Positions 51,161 to 61,900 of a stretch of 64,000 nt of DNA are shown one piece after another (within the stretch, counting starts at the first letter, position 1; the number at the start of each line of letters is the position of its first letter). The position numbers were made by a program, and so were the translations under genes. A model generated the notes under the pieces. The model saw only the letters and a list, made by a program, of their open reading frames with translations, was not told the DNA's origin and made no database searches. The DNA lies in assembly GCA_964245425.1 (NCBI GenBank), contig CAXTMV010000002.1:1-64000 (forward strand). The letters are read 5' to 3'. Source of the DNA: JACMLD01 sp964245425. Lineage in GTDB: Bacteria > Bacteroidota > Bacteroidia > Chitinophagales > Chitinophagaceae.

Positions 51161-53446
51161 TTATTTACCGGTTGAGAACGAGTAAGGGTAAGCATCGGAG
51201 CCAGTACCCTTGTTTTTATTAGGCGCGGCGCCCATAACAGTCGTAAATTTTCCGCCTTTTTCAATATCGAAATGGCCAATCCAGTTTTTGCCATAGGCTG
51301 CACCATTGAGGCTGGCACTTTGTACATACCTGTTTTTAGCACTGTTGCCGGGTGCTTCAAAAATGAATTGCTTACCGTTTTCCAGTTGCAGGGTTATCTT
51401 TTTAAATAAAGGAGCACCCAGTACATATTGATCGGTAGCGGGGCATACCGGGTAAAAACCGAGTGCAGAAAACAAATACCAGGAAGAGGTTTGTCCATTG
51501 TCTTCATCTCCGCAATAACCATCTGGCGTGGCTTTATACAGGCGGTTCATTACTTCGCGCACCCAGTATTGTGCCTTCCAGGGTTCACCTGCATAATTGT
51601 ATAAATAGATCATGTGCTGAATGGGCTGGTTGCCATGCGCATACTGCCCCATGTTAGCAATCTGCATTTCGCGTATTTCATGTATCACCCCGCCATAATA
51701 ACTGTCGTCGAAAGTGGGCGGCATGGTAAAAACCGAATCAAGCATCCGCACAAAATCTTTTTTGCCACCCATTAAATTAACCAGGCCGGCCACATCATGA
51801 AAAACCGACCAGGAATAATGCCAGCTATTCCCTTCCGTAAAAGCATCCCCCCATTTAAATGGATTGAAGGGCGACTGAAAACTGCCGTCTTCATTTTTGC
51901 CCCGCATCAGTTTATGCTCTTTGTCGAACAGGTTTTTATAGTTCATACTGCTTTTGGCATAGCGGTCAATCTCAGCTGCTGGTTTATGCAATGCTTTTCC
52001 GAGCTGGTAGATGGCAAAATCATCATACGCATATTCAAGTGTGCGGGCGGCGTTTTCGTTGATGTGCACATTATAGGGTACATAACCGAGTTTGTTGTAA
52101 TAAGCTACGCCCTTACGGCCCACTGCTTCCAGCGGTCCTTCATTATCAGCGCCATGTGTAAGCGCCGCGTATAAAGTATTGATGTCGTAGCCGCGCAAAC
52201 CTTTGATATAGGCATCGGCCACTACCGACGCGGAATTGTTGCCCACCATTACATTGGCAAAACCGGGGCTGCTCCATTCCGGTAAAAATCCGCCTTCTTT
52301 AAAATCGTTCACCAGTCCCTGCTGCATTTCTTTATTGATGGATGGATACACCAGGTTCAGAAAAGGATACAGCGCCCTGAACGTATCCCAGAAACCGGTG
52401 CCGGCAAACATATAGCCCGGCAGTACCTGGCCGTTGTAGGGACTGTAATGGATGATATTGCCGCTGGCATCTTTTTCGTATAATTTATTTGGAAAGAATA
52501 AGGCCCGGTACAGGCAGGAGTAGAAAGTACGGGCCTGGTCGAGGGTGCCGCCTTCAACGCGTAAACGGCCCAGGGTGTTATTCCACACCTGCTTTCCTTT
52601 GGCGGCCACGGCATCAAAATCGTCGTGACCTGTTTCCTGTAAATTGATTTCTGCCTGTTCTGCGCTGATGAAAGAAGAAGCCACCCTTGCCGTTATTTTC
52701 TCTTCCTCATTTTTAATAGCAAAATTGATAAGGGCACCGGTATGATCATCGGTCAATTCAAGTTTTTCCTTTTCGGCCGTTTTGCCGTGCCAGGCATAGC
52801 TATAGGTAAACGGTCGGTCAAAAATGATTACAAAATAGTTTTTGAAATTAGCGGGTATGCCGTGCGAGTGGCGGGTAGAATAACCGATGATCTTATTTTC
52901 TGCAGGAATTATTTTTATATACGAGCCTTTATCATATGCATCAATCACCACAAAAGCACTGTCGGTACGGTGAAAGCTGAAACGGAACATGGCTGCTCTT
53001 TCCGTGGGTGCTATTTCGGTGGTTACATCATGATCGGCCAGGTATACACTGTAGTACCAGGGCTTTACGGTTTCCGCTTTGTGAGAGAACCAGCTGGCCC
53101 GTTCATTTTCATCAAAGACTGCCTTACCGGTCAGCGGCATGATGGCAAACTCGCCGTAGTCGTTCATCCAGGGCGATGGCTGGTGGGTTTGTTTAAACCC
53201 TTTTATTTTATCGGCCCCATAGGTATATTGCCAGCCGTCGCCCATTTTACCGGTTTGCGGTGTCCATAAATTCATGCCCCACGGCATGGCAATGGCCGGG
53301 TAGGTATTTCCGTTAGAAAGACTTCCCTTGGAATCTGTACCCATCAGTGGGTTTATCAAATCGGCCGGGCTGGGCAGGCTGTCCGTTGTTTGAGCAGAAC
53401 AGATGCCCTGGCTTACCAGTAAAAAGGCTAATACTATTTTTTTCAT
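51161..53446 (-). CDS. GH92 family glycosidase (exo-alpha-mannosidase)
   Basis: 761 residues, normal for GH92. After a signal peptide (VLAFLLVSQGICSAQ) the N-terminal beta sandwich carries VNPLMGTD-like INPLMGTDSKGS, NGNTYPAIAMPWGMNLWTPQ and YGADKIKGFKQTHQPSPWM. The (alpha/alpha)6 catalytic domain includes YMFAGTGFWDTFRALYPF, EGNSWHYSWSVFHDVAGL, MGQYAHGNQPIQHMIYLYNY and GDEDNGQTSSWYLFSALGFYP. Family members are calcium-dependent and strip terminal alpha-mannose from N-glycans or mannan. No lipobox is seen, so it is probably periplasmic. It is the defining enzyme of this locus. Confidence 0.95.
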   Translation of the reverse strand: MKKIVLAFLLVSQGICSAQTTDSLPSPADLINPLMGTDSKGSLSNGNTYPAIAMPWGMNLWTPQTGKMGDGWQYTYGADKIKGFKQTHQPSPWMNDYGEFAIMPLTGKAVFDENERASWFSHKAETVKPWYYSVYLADHDVTTEIAPTERAAMFRFSFHRTDSAFVVIDAYDKGSYIKIIPAENKIIGYSTRHSHGIPANFKNYFVIIFDRPFTYSYAWHGKTAEKEKLELTDDHTGALINFAIKNEEEKITARVASSFISAEQAEINLQETGHDDFDAVAAKGKQVWNNTLGRLRVEGGTLDQARTFYSCLYRALFFPNKLYEKDASGNIIHYSPYNGQVLPGYMFAGTGFWDTFRALYPFLNLVYPSINKEMQQGLVNDFKEGGFLPEWSSPGFANVMVGNNSASVVADAYIKGLRGYDINTLYAALTHGADNEGPLEAVGRKGVAYYNKLGYVPYNVHINENAARTLEYAYDDFAIYQLGKALHKPAAEIDRYAKSSMNYKNLFDKEHKLMRGKNEDGSFQSPFNPFKWGDAFTEGNSWHYSWSVFHDVAGLVNLMGGKKDFVRMLDSVFTMPPTFDDSYYGGVIHEIREMQIANMGQYAHGNQPIQHMIYLYNYAGEPWKAQYWVREVMNRLYKATPDGYCGDEDNGQTSSWYLFSALGFYPVCPATDQYVLGAPLFKKITLQLENGKQFIFEAPGNSAKNRYVQSASLNGAAYGKNWIGHFDIEKGGKFTTVMGAAPNKNKGTGSDAYPYSFSTGK

Positions 53447-53533
53447 CTAATGATGGGGTTTTAAAAAAATAAAATAAACAGGTAGGGCAAGTTCACTGCC
53501 GTTGTTGGCGAAGGGGTTACGCAACCATCCTTT

Positions 53534-55696
53534 TTACCAATTTAATTCAACCTTTACTCCTTCTGCTGCATTCACAAAACGGAGCAGGTATGTTTTTGAC
53601 CATTCATTCCAGTCGCCGCTGTTTTGCAACAGGTTGCCTGCCGCATCTTTAACGGTTGCCGTTGCCGGCCGCGCCGGTAACAATATGCGCATGACGTTTT
53701 GCGTACCCTCCGGGCTTTTGGCAACAAATGAATAGGTCCGGCCCAACCGCTTTTCTTTATATACCCTGGATGCCGCGCATAGTACGGCAGGCTTATTTTT
53801 TTCTTTTACACGATTTAGATCAAACAAAAGCGATTGCTGACCCGGGTGCAGCTCCTTTTCCTGTAACACCGGCAGCGAGGGATCAAACAGGTCGATGAGC
53901 ATTCCTTTGATATGAAAAGAAGCAGCTGTTACGCTTTCATCCATTACAGACGCAATATCATAAGCACCCCGTTCCAGGTAAAAATAATTTTGGGTAACCA
54001 GCTTGCCTGCTTTCGCCTGCTTTTCATACGCCTGAACAATGTTTTTCATAAAAGCGCTGTCAGCGGCCGGCGTTAATACCAGTTCTTTGGGGTCCTGTTG
54101 CACAATATATATTTTCCCTTTGCCAGATGAATAGGTGGTTTTGCCGGCTGTAGGCGCTACCTGCATGGCTTCAAACAAATGGGCTGCGGGCCCGGGGTAG
54201 GTTTTCCCATTGCTGTTCCACCATTCCCTCACCTGCTGAAAGGGATCGTTATCGCGTCCATAGTATAATAAAACGCCGCCGTTTTTTACCCATTGCGCCA
54301 ACTGTTCATTTACCAGGGGCGATTGCGGTTTCATATTGGCATAGCTCATTACCAGTACTTTTATTTTTTGCAGGGTTTCAGGGAAGCCCAGGTTTTCCAT
54401 GTGCACTGTTTCTACCGGTATGCCGCGTTTGAGCAGCGGCATCACCATACCATAAAAATTTGACAGTTGCGGATCTTCATAGCCCTGGTGCGTGGGAAAG
54501 CGCTGGAACATCATAGAATTGCCCACCAGTGCACCGATGCCTTTTGTGCCGCTGATAAGGTTAGTGGAAGCGGGCATATCATTCAGTGCATTTACCATCA
54601 CCTGCATCTGCGTTGCGTAGGCGGGCGAAATGGGTTGTCTTTCTTCGCTGTTCTGCAATTTAAATTTACCCTGGTAAATCCGGTTGGGCCAGGGCATCAC
54701 TTCATAGCTGTTTACCGTCGGGTACATCAGCTCCGCGGTGTAAGTGGCCTGGTAATTTTGTTTATAGTCATCCCAGGTCCTGGGCCAGTCTTCTATCGGG
54801 TCGGTTAAAAAATAAATCTTTCTGCCGGTGGGGGCTGTCATGGATAACATAGACCCATACTCGAGAAATGCATTTTCAAAAACCCTTTCTTTTTTTATTC
54901 CATTAAAATATACCGGTTCCCGGGAGGTACCGGTCCATACCTGGGCAATATAGCCGTCCATACCCGGCAATGCCGCCAGGCTGGCTTCGGGGCTTACTAT
55001 TTGCCAGGAAGAATAGTTGAGCAGGGAATGCGTGGGCACAAAGCTTTTTCCCTGGCGGCCCGTGCTGTCGCGGTCTGTTTTTGCATATTGAAGTACTTAT
55101 GTCAGGGCATGAAAATAAAGCTGGTATGTGAGTTTGGAAGAAAGGTAGGTGGCTTCGGGCGATTCATGCTGCGGCATCCAGGCAAAACCATAAAATTGCT
55201 GCCATTCCTTTTTGAATGATTCACTGTAGCCGCCCCTTGCCCAAAATTCAGGTTCTTCCAGGTAAATACAGGTTACCCCTGCATCAATAACTTTTTTGAT
55301 CAGTGTTTTAAAATAAGTAATATAACTGTCGGTGGGAACGATATAGGGGATGCCTTTTCCATGGCCGATCTCACGGCCGTTGCGTTCTACCTGTCCGTCT
55401 TCTTCATGTGTCTTGCCATCGAACTTGCCGGTAAAATAATCCTGGTAGTTACCCCAGGCAATACCGGTCATAAACTGCACATTGTAACCGTGATCACGGT
55501 ATCCTTTTACCCTTTCGGTAAAACTACTGTCCATGCCGTACACCATCGCAATGTCTGACCGTACATCATAGGCAGCATTCCAGGGGGCCGACACCTGGAA
55601 GGAGGTCTTGTCTGCAGTATTTGGTTGCTGGGCAGCAACAGCCAATTGAAAGCAAGTGAAAAGAAGAACCGGAATAAACTCTTTTACAGTGTACAT
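53534..55696 (-). pseudogene. Sugar-active-like protein (barrel plus amidotransferase-like domain) with one in-frame TAA
   Basis: Two open stretches, 55696-55100 and 55096-53534, are in the same frame and are split only by a TAA at 55099-55097. Bases 55096-55040 read through smoothly (VLQYAKTDRDSTGRQGKSF) into PTHSLLNYSSWQIVSPEASL, so the intact product would be about 720 residues. The first part has a signal peptide and barrel-like sequence with CIYLEEPEFWARGGYSESF. The second has a beta-galactosidase-trimerisation or glutamine-amidotransferase-like fold (IKVLVMSYANMKPQ, LLYYGRDNDP). A glycoside hydrolase is suspected but no family is assigned. TAA probably replaced a Tyr codon; mutation, sequencing error and readthrough all remain possible. 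Confidence 0.65.
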
Positions 55697-55786
55697 GGTA
55701 ATCTGGGGGCTAAAAAAACAAAGAGAAAAACGGGTAAGGTTAAGGAAGATGCAAAATTGATACTATTATTTCATTTTCCGATCGTT

Positions 55787-55809
55787 GTGGCCGGTGTTTC
55801 ACCGGCCAC
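55787..55809. repeat. Perfect hairpin GTGGCCGGTG-TTT-CACCGGCCAC
   Basis: A 10-base GC-rich perfect stem with a three-base loop. No T tract follows on either strand, so it is not a canonical terminator. It could be a REP-like element, or it could stop the SusCD transcript by structure alone. Confidence 0.6.
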
Positions 55810-55963
55810 TTGCTTACTAATCTATTGACGGGGTTTTTCAATTTTAATTATGCGCGATCTTTTCCCGCGTTTTCACCGGACCTGTAGCCCGGTCTAACAG
55901 ACTACGGCCCTTTGGGCCCGGATTGGCATGGTAACCGGTTACAAGCCATGAACAACAGTGCGC

Positions 55964-55973
55964 NNNNNNNNNN
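55964..55973. other. Assembly gap (10 Ns) in an intergenic region
   Basis: A scaffold join of unknown real length between the surface-lipoprotein gene and the sugar-active-like gene. Whole genes could be missing here, so operon continuity across it is not proven. Confidence 0.95.
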
Positions 55974-56070
55974 ATCATACGCCAGACATTTTCTTCACTT
56001 GCCGCTCAAAAGAAATCAGACATGATCGCATCGGACATCAGCCATCACAAGATTACCCACCAGAAAATCT

Positions 56071-57015
56071 TTACGGGTAGGTGATCAACCGCCATTCACT
56101 TATCTGTATCAGGTTGCTGCCGTTATTGGCCAGCACATTTATCCGGTACGCGGTATAGGCTGTATTGTTTACAAATTCATACCGTTTGGTCTGGTTACGG
56201 CCGGGGTAGGTTTCCCCGGTATGGGTATCCAGCACGGTCCAGTTGGTTCCATCATTAGAACCAGCCAGGTTAAAGTCTTTCATATCCCTGTCGGGCGAAT
56301 CATTACCTGAAGTAATCGTATACGCGCCGATTTTGGTTGCCGTCGGAAAGGTTAGTTGCACCCAGAATGCCTGCGGAAACCCGTCTGTCAGGAATTTGCT
56401 ATTGTAATCTCCGTCTACCAGGTGAGGAGAACCTTCACCGGCACTTGCTCCGCCGGGGTTTTCCCTGCTTACACTCAGCGTAGCTTTGCCAGTGATATCA
56501 AGTTCCAGGCGCTTGATGGTATCGATGGTAAAATAAGCCGTGCCCAATGCGCTGTCTATAAAACCGGAGGTTACCGAAGTGATAGACACCGGCACAATAT
56601 ATTTAGCAGCCTTGTTAAGATTGGTAGTAATAACTTTTACGCCCAATGTATTGGAACTTGTCTGGCCTGATTTGATAACAGCCGACAAGGTGGGCACCTG
56701 GTAAGAAGATGCCGGCAAAGCGATGTAAGCGGTACCATGCAGGGCATTGTAGGCGGCTACCAGCGTAGTATCTACCTTAAAACCTACGGTGATGTCCTGT
56801 CCGGGGTATTGCAATCCGCCATAAGCAGCACCAAAGGGAATGGTCTGCGCGGTATCTGCCAGCAACAATGGATAGCTGGTAGCACCACTGGCCGCTGGTA
56901 TATAAATATTTCCTTCCCTGGACGAAGTAACCATGTCGGGTTTATTGCAGGCAACCAGCACCAGGCAGCAGGCCAGGGCAATTGGTACCAGATATAGATT
57001 GAATATCCTTTTCAT
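56071..57015 (-). CDS. Surface lipoprotein: DUF1735 domain plus discoidin-like (F5/8 type C) domain
   Basis: 314 residues. The lipobox ALACCLVLVAC gives Cys23. Residues about 30-165 fit the DUF1735/BT_3987-type N-terminal domain (IPFGAAYGGLQYPGQDITVGF, VVTTNLNKAAKYIVPVSI-like strands). Residues about 185-314 form a jelly-roll resembling discoidin domains (DGDYNSKFLTDGFPQAFWVQ, YTITSGNDSPDRDMKDFNL, NGSNLIQISEWRLI). Such proteins follow susD and bind the target glycan at the cell surface. It starts 55 bases after susD. Confidence 0.85.
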   Translation of the reverse strand: MKRIFNLYLVPIALACCLVLVACNKPDMVTSSREGNIYIPAASGATSYPLLLADTAQTIPFGAAYGGLQYPGQDITVGFKVDTTLVAAYNALHGTAYIALPASSYQVPTLSAVIKSGQTSSNTLGVKVITTNLNKAAKYIVPVSITSVTSGFIDSALGTAYFTIDTIKRLELDITGKATLSVSRENPGGASAGEGSPHLVDGDYNSKFLTDGFPQAFWVQLTFPTATKIGAYTITSGNDSPDRDMKDFNLAGSNDGTNWTVLDTHTGETYPGRNQTKRYEFVNNTAYTAYRINVLANNGSNLIQISEWRLITYP

Positions 57016-57070
57016 TTATTTGTTATTTATGTTTATGACAGCATTTGTTGGTTCATCCAAACTGTTTGTC

Positions 57071-58900
57071 TCACCAGCCGGTATTCTGTACCAGGTTTTT
57101 ATCAATGTTTACTTCCTGCTGGGGTATGGGCCATAAATAATGTTTTTTCTGGAATACGCGGGTTTCAAAAACCGTACGCTTGTAAAAAGCCGGATCAGTA
57201 AGGCTTGTACCCGAGTTAATGTCCATGCTGTGCAAAGGACCGCCATCTGTCTGTTCGGCTATTTTCCAGCGACGGGTATCAAAATAGCGGCAGTTCTCAA
57301 AAGCCAGTTCTATTCTTCTTTCCCGGCGGATGGCCGCGCGCATCTGGTCTTGCGTCAACGTAGCTGAAATACCAGGTAAACCGGCCCTTGTCCTGATCAG
57401 GTTTACATATTTGGCGATATCCGGGTTACCGGGAGAAGATTCGTTCAGTGCTTCTGCGTAGTTCAGGTAAATATTGGCCAGCCTGATCAATACCCAGGCC
57501 CTGTTTCCGGAGCGCCAGTCGCCGGTGGTGATATTTTTGCGGCCGATATATCCGGTGGGAGAAAAGTCGTTCCCGCCTACTTTTTTACCCGAATTGCCTT
57601 CGTAATAGGTTTGGGTAATGATCTTGCCCGAGCTGGAAGAAGTATTCAGCCAGGTACTGCCGTTGTAGGTAACGTCTACATAGAAACGCGGTTCACGGTT
57701 TACCCACATATTATAGGTACCGGCGCTGGTATAGGTACCCGCTGAAGCAGAGAACCCTGTTTCTGTGTAACCAGAACCCGCATCGCCGATCGACAAACCA
57801 TTGCTCATAAAAAAGGCATCTACCATTTCTTGTGTTACGCCCAGGCCACCGCTGCCCCGCACGCTGGCGTCTGCACCGGAATGATAAGGCGTTTCTTCAT
57901 AAGCGCGGGTGGTAGGGTCTGCATTGGGCTTGGCAAAGATCCATTCCTTGTTCCAGTCTGTGTACATCACGTCTCTGCAGGAAAGATAGGGATCGATATT
58001 GCCGGAGCCATCTGTTTCTTTATACAAGTCAAAGGTGCCGGGCACATATTTGTCTATAAATGCTTTTGAAGATGCGGCTGCAGTGGCCCATTTGGATGGA
58101 TCTTTTGTCTGGCTGATCAAAGCTGTTCCATTGAGATTTTTCAATGCGGCATAATCGGTGTTGCCATTGAAAAGATCACTGGCGGCAATCAGCAGCATTT
58201 CTGATTTATACGCCATCAGCACAGATTTTGTTATCCTGCCATTGTCTACACTGGGGTTGGCTGGTGTCTCCGGTAAGTCTGCGGCGGCCTTGTCCATTTC
58301 TGCACCAATATAGGCAACGCAGCTGTCGTACGGCGCGCGGGCCAGCTGTACATCGGCCAGCGAAGCGGTAGGGTCGATGCTGTTGTCGCCGATAATCACC
58401 ACCGGTCCGAATACTTTTATCAGGTTATAATAATAGAAAGCCCGCAAACCCCTTGCTTCTGCAATATACCTGGCCAATAATGCGGCGCCATTTGCCTGGC
58501 TGGTTATTTCCTTGCACTCGCCCACATGGGCCATAAAATAAGTGGCCGAACGGATGGCTGTATAATAATTGCTCCAGAAATCATTCACTACGCTGGTGGT
58601 AGGGTCCCAGGCACCTACATTCATATAATTGCTGAACACAAAGCTCCAGTCGTATTCAGCTTCGTCGGAAGCGCCGGTCCAGGGTCCGCCGCTGGTTTGT
58701 CCGCCGATATACCGCTGGCTCGCTTCATCTCTTATATACGAGTATACATTGGCCAGGAAATTGTCCACGGTGTTTTTATGCGCAAAAACAGATTCAATGG
58801 TGGTACGGTCTTGCGGCACCTGGTCGAGGTACCCTTTTTTACAGGCAGCAACGTTGACCAGTAAACCAATACCCGTGAATATATAAAACAGCTTTTTCAT
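57071..58900 (-). CDS. SusD/RagB family glycan-binding lipoprotein
   Basis: 609 residues. The lipoprotein signal ends at Cys20 (LLVNVAACKKGYLDQVP). SusD features follow: TPR-like helices (ARYIAEARGLRAFYYYNLIK, FGPVVIIGD), then the late-domain RNITTGDWRSGNRAWVLIRLANIYLNYAE-type segment and GLPGISATLTQDQMRAAIRRERRI with ELAFENCRYFDTRRWK. It sits as a lid over the SusC channel and binds the glycan. It starts 20 bases after the susC stop. Confidence 0.96.
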   Translation of the reverse strand: MKKLFYIFTGIGLLVNVAACKKGYLDQVPQDRTTIESVFAHKNTVDNFLANVYSYIRDEASQRYIGGQTSGGPWTGASDEAEYDWSFVFSNYMNVGAWDPTTSVVNDFWSNYYTAIRSATYFMAHVGECKEITSQANGAALLARYIAEARGLRAFYYYNLIKVFGPVVIIGDNSIDPTASLADVQLARAPYDSCVAYIGAEMDKAAADLPETPANPSVDNGRITKSVLMAYKSEMLLIAASDLFNGNTDYAALKNLNGTALISQTKDPSKWATAAASSKAFIDKYVPGTFDLYKETDGSGNIDPYLSCRDVMYTDWNKEWIFAKPNADPTTRAYEETPYHSGADASVRGSGGLGVTQEMVDAFFMSNGLSIGDAGSGYTETGFSASAGTYTSAGTYNMWVNREPRFYVDVTYNGSTWLNTSSSSGKIITQTYYEGNSGKKVGGNDFSPTGYIGRKNITTGDWRSGNRAWVLIRLANIYLNYAEALNESSPGNPDIAKYVNLIRTRAGLPGISATLTQDQMRAAIRRERRIELAFENCRYFDTRRWKIAEQTDGGPLHSMDINSGTSLTDPAFYKRTVFETRVFQKKHYLWPIPQQEVNIDKNLVQNTGW

Positions 58901-58920
58901 AATCTTCTGATTTGTCTTAA

Positions 58921-61900
58921 TTAAAAATCAAAATGAAGTCCGAGGGAAAATGCAGCCACCTGCGGGTAACGTACCCCGTTAGAGGTGTTCAGTTCAACAT
59001 CCCATAACTTAAACTTGCTGAACGTAAGCACGTTTTCGCCCAATGCATAGATATAGGCGTTGCTGATACCTATTTTCTTAAAGGTTTCCTTACCAAAAGA
59101 ATAGGATGCTTTTAATGTTCTCAGCTTAAGAAAGCTGGCATCTTTCTGCCACCATGTACTGGGCTGGTTATTGTTATTGTTCTTGGCACCGCCAAAAGCC
59201 AGGCGGGGATAAAACGCGTTCTGGTTAGGGTTTTGCGGTGTCCAGCGATCGGTTACGATGGAGTAGGCATTGCCGGAACCGCCATCGCCGCTGAAGGGTT
59301 GTATGCTGGGTCCTGACAGGATGATATTGGCTTTTGCCTGGCCCTGGAAAAAGGCACCCAGGCTAAAGTTCTTGTAGCTGACATCGAACCCGAAACCGTA
59401 TAGAATAAAGGGTACATCGCCGGTGCCGATTGCCTTCTGGTCGTATGCGTCAATCTTACCATCGCCATTTAAGTCTTTGAATTTAATATCGCCGGGCCGT
59501 ACTTCACCAAAAGACTGCGAGGGAGAATTTAATATTTCAGCAGAATCTTTAAACAGGCCCTGCGCTACGTAGCCAAACCTGGCCAGTACACCCTGTCCTT
59601 TTTTGTTCAGCCAGGGATATTTCTGATCGGGCTGATCGTTGGAGATTACTTTGTTGCGGGCATAGGTAAAATTGCCCTGCAGGCTTAGGTACAGGTCGTT
59701 GGCCAGCCGAACATGGTTTTGCTGCAAAGAGATATCGATGCCAGCATTGTTTACCACGCCCAGGTTGCCAATGGGCAATGAAGTAAGGCCTACAAATTCG
59801 GGTACGGTACCCCGTGTAAGGAAGATGCCGGTCCGGTGTTCCTTGAAAAGGTCTACCTGTATGGTGGTGGCCTTCAGCAAGGTCATCTCCATACCGATAT
59901 TTGTTTTATGGCTGGTTTCCCAGGTAAGATCGGTTCCGTAACTGCTTATCTGTACACCGCTGTATCCCTGCCGGCTGGTACCGAATGTATAACCATTTGC
60001 ATTGGTGTTCACCTGGTCCAGGTAAGCAAAACGGGCACTGCCGATATCGCTGTTACCCACGGAACCTGAAGAAAAGCGGAATTTTAAGAAACTGATCACG
60101 TTCTTGTAAGGATCAAAGAATTTTTCATTGGACGCTACCCAGCCCAGGCCAAAAGACGGAAAAAACCCGTATCGTTTGCTGGGGGCAAAGTTTTCAGAAC
60201 CATTGTACCCGAAATTACCTTCTGCAAAATATTTGTCTTCATAACTATAGGTAACCCTGCCCGCCAGACCGCGGGTACGAAAGGGAATAGAGGCAGTGAA
60301 ATCGGCTGCAAAAGCATCCACATATTCACTTTGGTTATACAATAGTAAACCACTTACACGGTGTTTGCCAAAAGCGGAATCGTAGTTGAGGGCCGTTTCA
60401 GTGTATATGCGCCGGTTACCACCGTTATAGCGGTCGTAACCCAATGTATTGCTACCGGTATAAGTCAATAAAAGATTTAAAGAACCATCGGGGTTTCTGC
60501 CATTGGCGATATAATCGTTTTCTCTTTTACCGTGGTCTATGTCGAGCTCACTGTAATTGTCAAACGCAAACATGGAAGTGAAGGAAAGTCCTTTCAACAG
60601 CATGCCCAGGCTCTGGCGCAGGCGTACGTTGCTGTACAATTGCGTTTTGTACTGGTTGGCATAGCCTGACTTGGCTGCCGCGTCGAAGGGATTGCGGTAA
60701 TCGCCGTTCGGGTTTCTGCCGGAGGTGGTATCGCCAGGGTAAGCGAGTGGCAGTTCTACCGCCGGCAATTGCATTACGCTGTTGAAGATGGAATTTACCT
60801 GGCTGGCGTCTGAAGGATTGATGCCGCCGTTTACCCCGGGGTAATTACCATTGCTGTAGTATCCCTGCAGGCCAATTTCAAAAGAAGTGGATGGCGTTAC
60901 TTTAACGGTAAGGTTGCTGGTAAAGTTAAACCTGGAATAACCTACACCGCTGTGATAAGCCTCATTAGGGTCCGAACGGATAAAGCCATCTTCATTGTAA
61001 TAACCCAGCGACACATAATAAAAGGCTGAAGGCGCACCTCCGTCTATATTAAGGGTTGCCTTTCTGTTGTGACCGTTCTTTTTAAACACTTCTTTTATCC
61101 AGTCTACATTGGGATAAAGATAAGGATCGGTGCCCGCCTTTGTCTTTGCAATGTAATCGTCTGAATATTTGGGTGCATCGCCGCGCGTGGTCAGCGCTTC
61201 ATTGGCCATATTCATATAAGTAATGCCATCGGCCATTTTGGGTAACCTGGTGAAAGTGGTAACAGATTCCAGGTAATCAAAAGTAAACCTGGGCTTACCA
61301 GGCTTACCTCTTTTGGTAGTAATGAGCACTACGCCGTTGGCACCCCTTACGCCATATACAGCGGTTGCAGAGGCATCTTTCAGGATACTGAAAGAAGCGA
61401 TATCATCATAATTTAGATTACTTAAAGAACGCTCCACCCCGTCTACCAGTATCAGGGGTTTTGAATTATTGAGCGTGGCGATGCCGCGGATCCAGATATC
61501 GGCATCATCGTGACCGGGTTCACCGGTTCGCTGTACTGCCACCAGGCCCGCCAGGCGGCCCGCCAAACCCGCGCTTACATTGGCGATGGGTTGTTTTAAA
61601 TCTTCCAGGTTCAGGGTAGACTGTGCACCAATCTGGCTGATTTTTCTTTGCTTGCCATAACCAACCACTACCACATCATTTAAACTGCCGGCACTGGTTT
61701 CAAGTGTAATGTCCAGCACAATACGATCTGCGATGATAGCTGTTTGCGTGGCGTACCCAACATAAGAGAAGGACAATGAATCGCCCTGCCGGGCAATAAT
61801 AGAGAACAGCCCACTGGCATTGCTGGCAACTGCCTTGCCTGTATTCATTTCTTTTACGGTTACGCCTGCCAGCACATTACCGAGTGCCGTTTTTATGGTT

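Larger units (their letters stand above)
55697..56070. other. 374-base spacer with hairpin, palindrome and assembly gap
   Basis: The region between the SusCD/DUF1735 unit and the downstream enzyme genes holds no gene. It contains a perfect 10-base hairpin (55787-55809), a perfect 12-base palindrome GTAACCGGTTAC (55931-55942), GGCCCTTTGGGCCC-like self-complementary sequence near 55910, and ten Ns at 55964-55973. Such features would fit a repeated element that broke the assembly, but no second copy is visible in this window. Confidence 0.55.
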
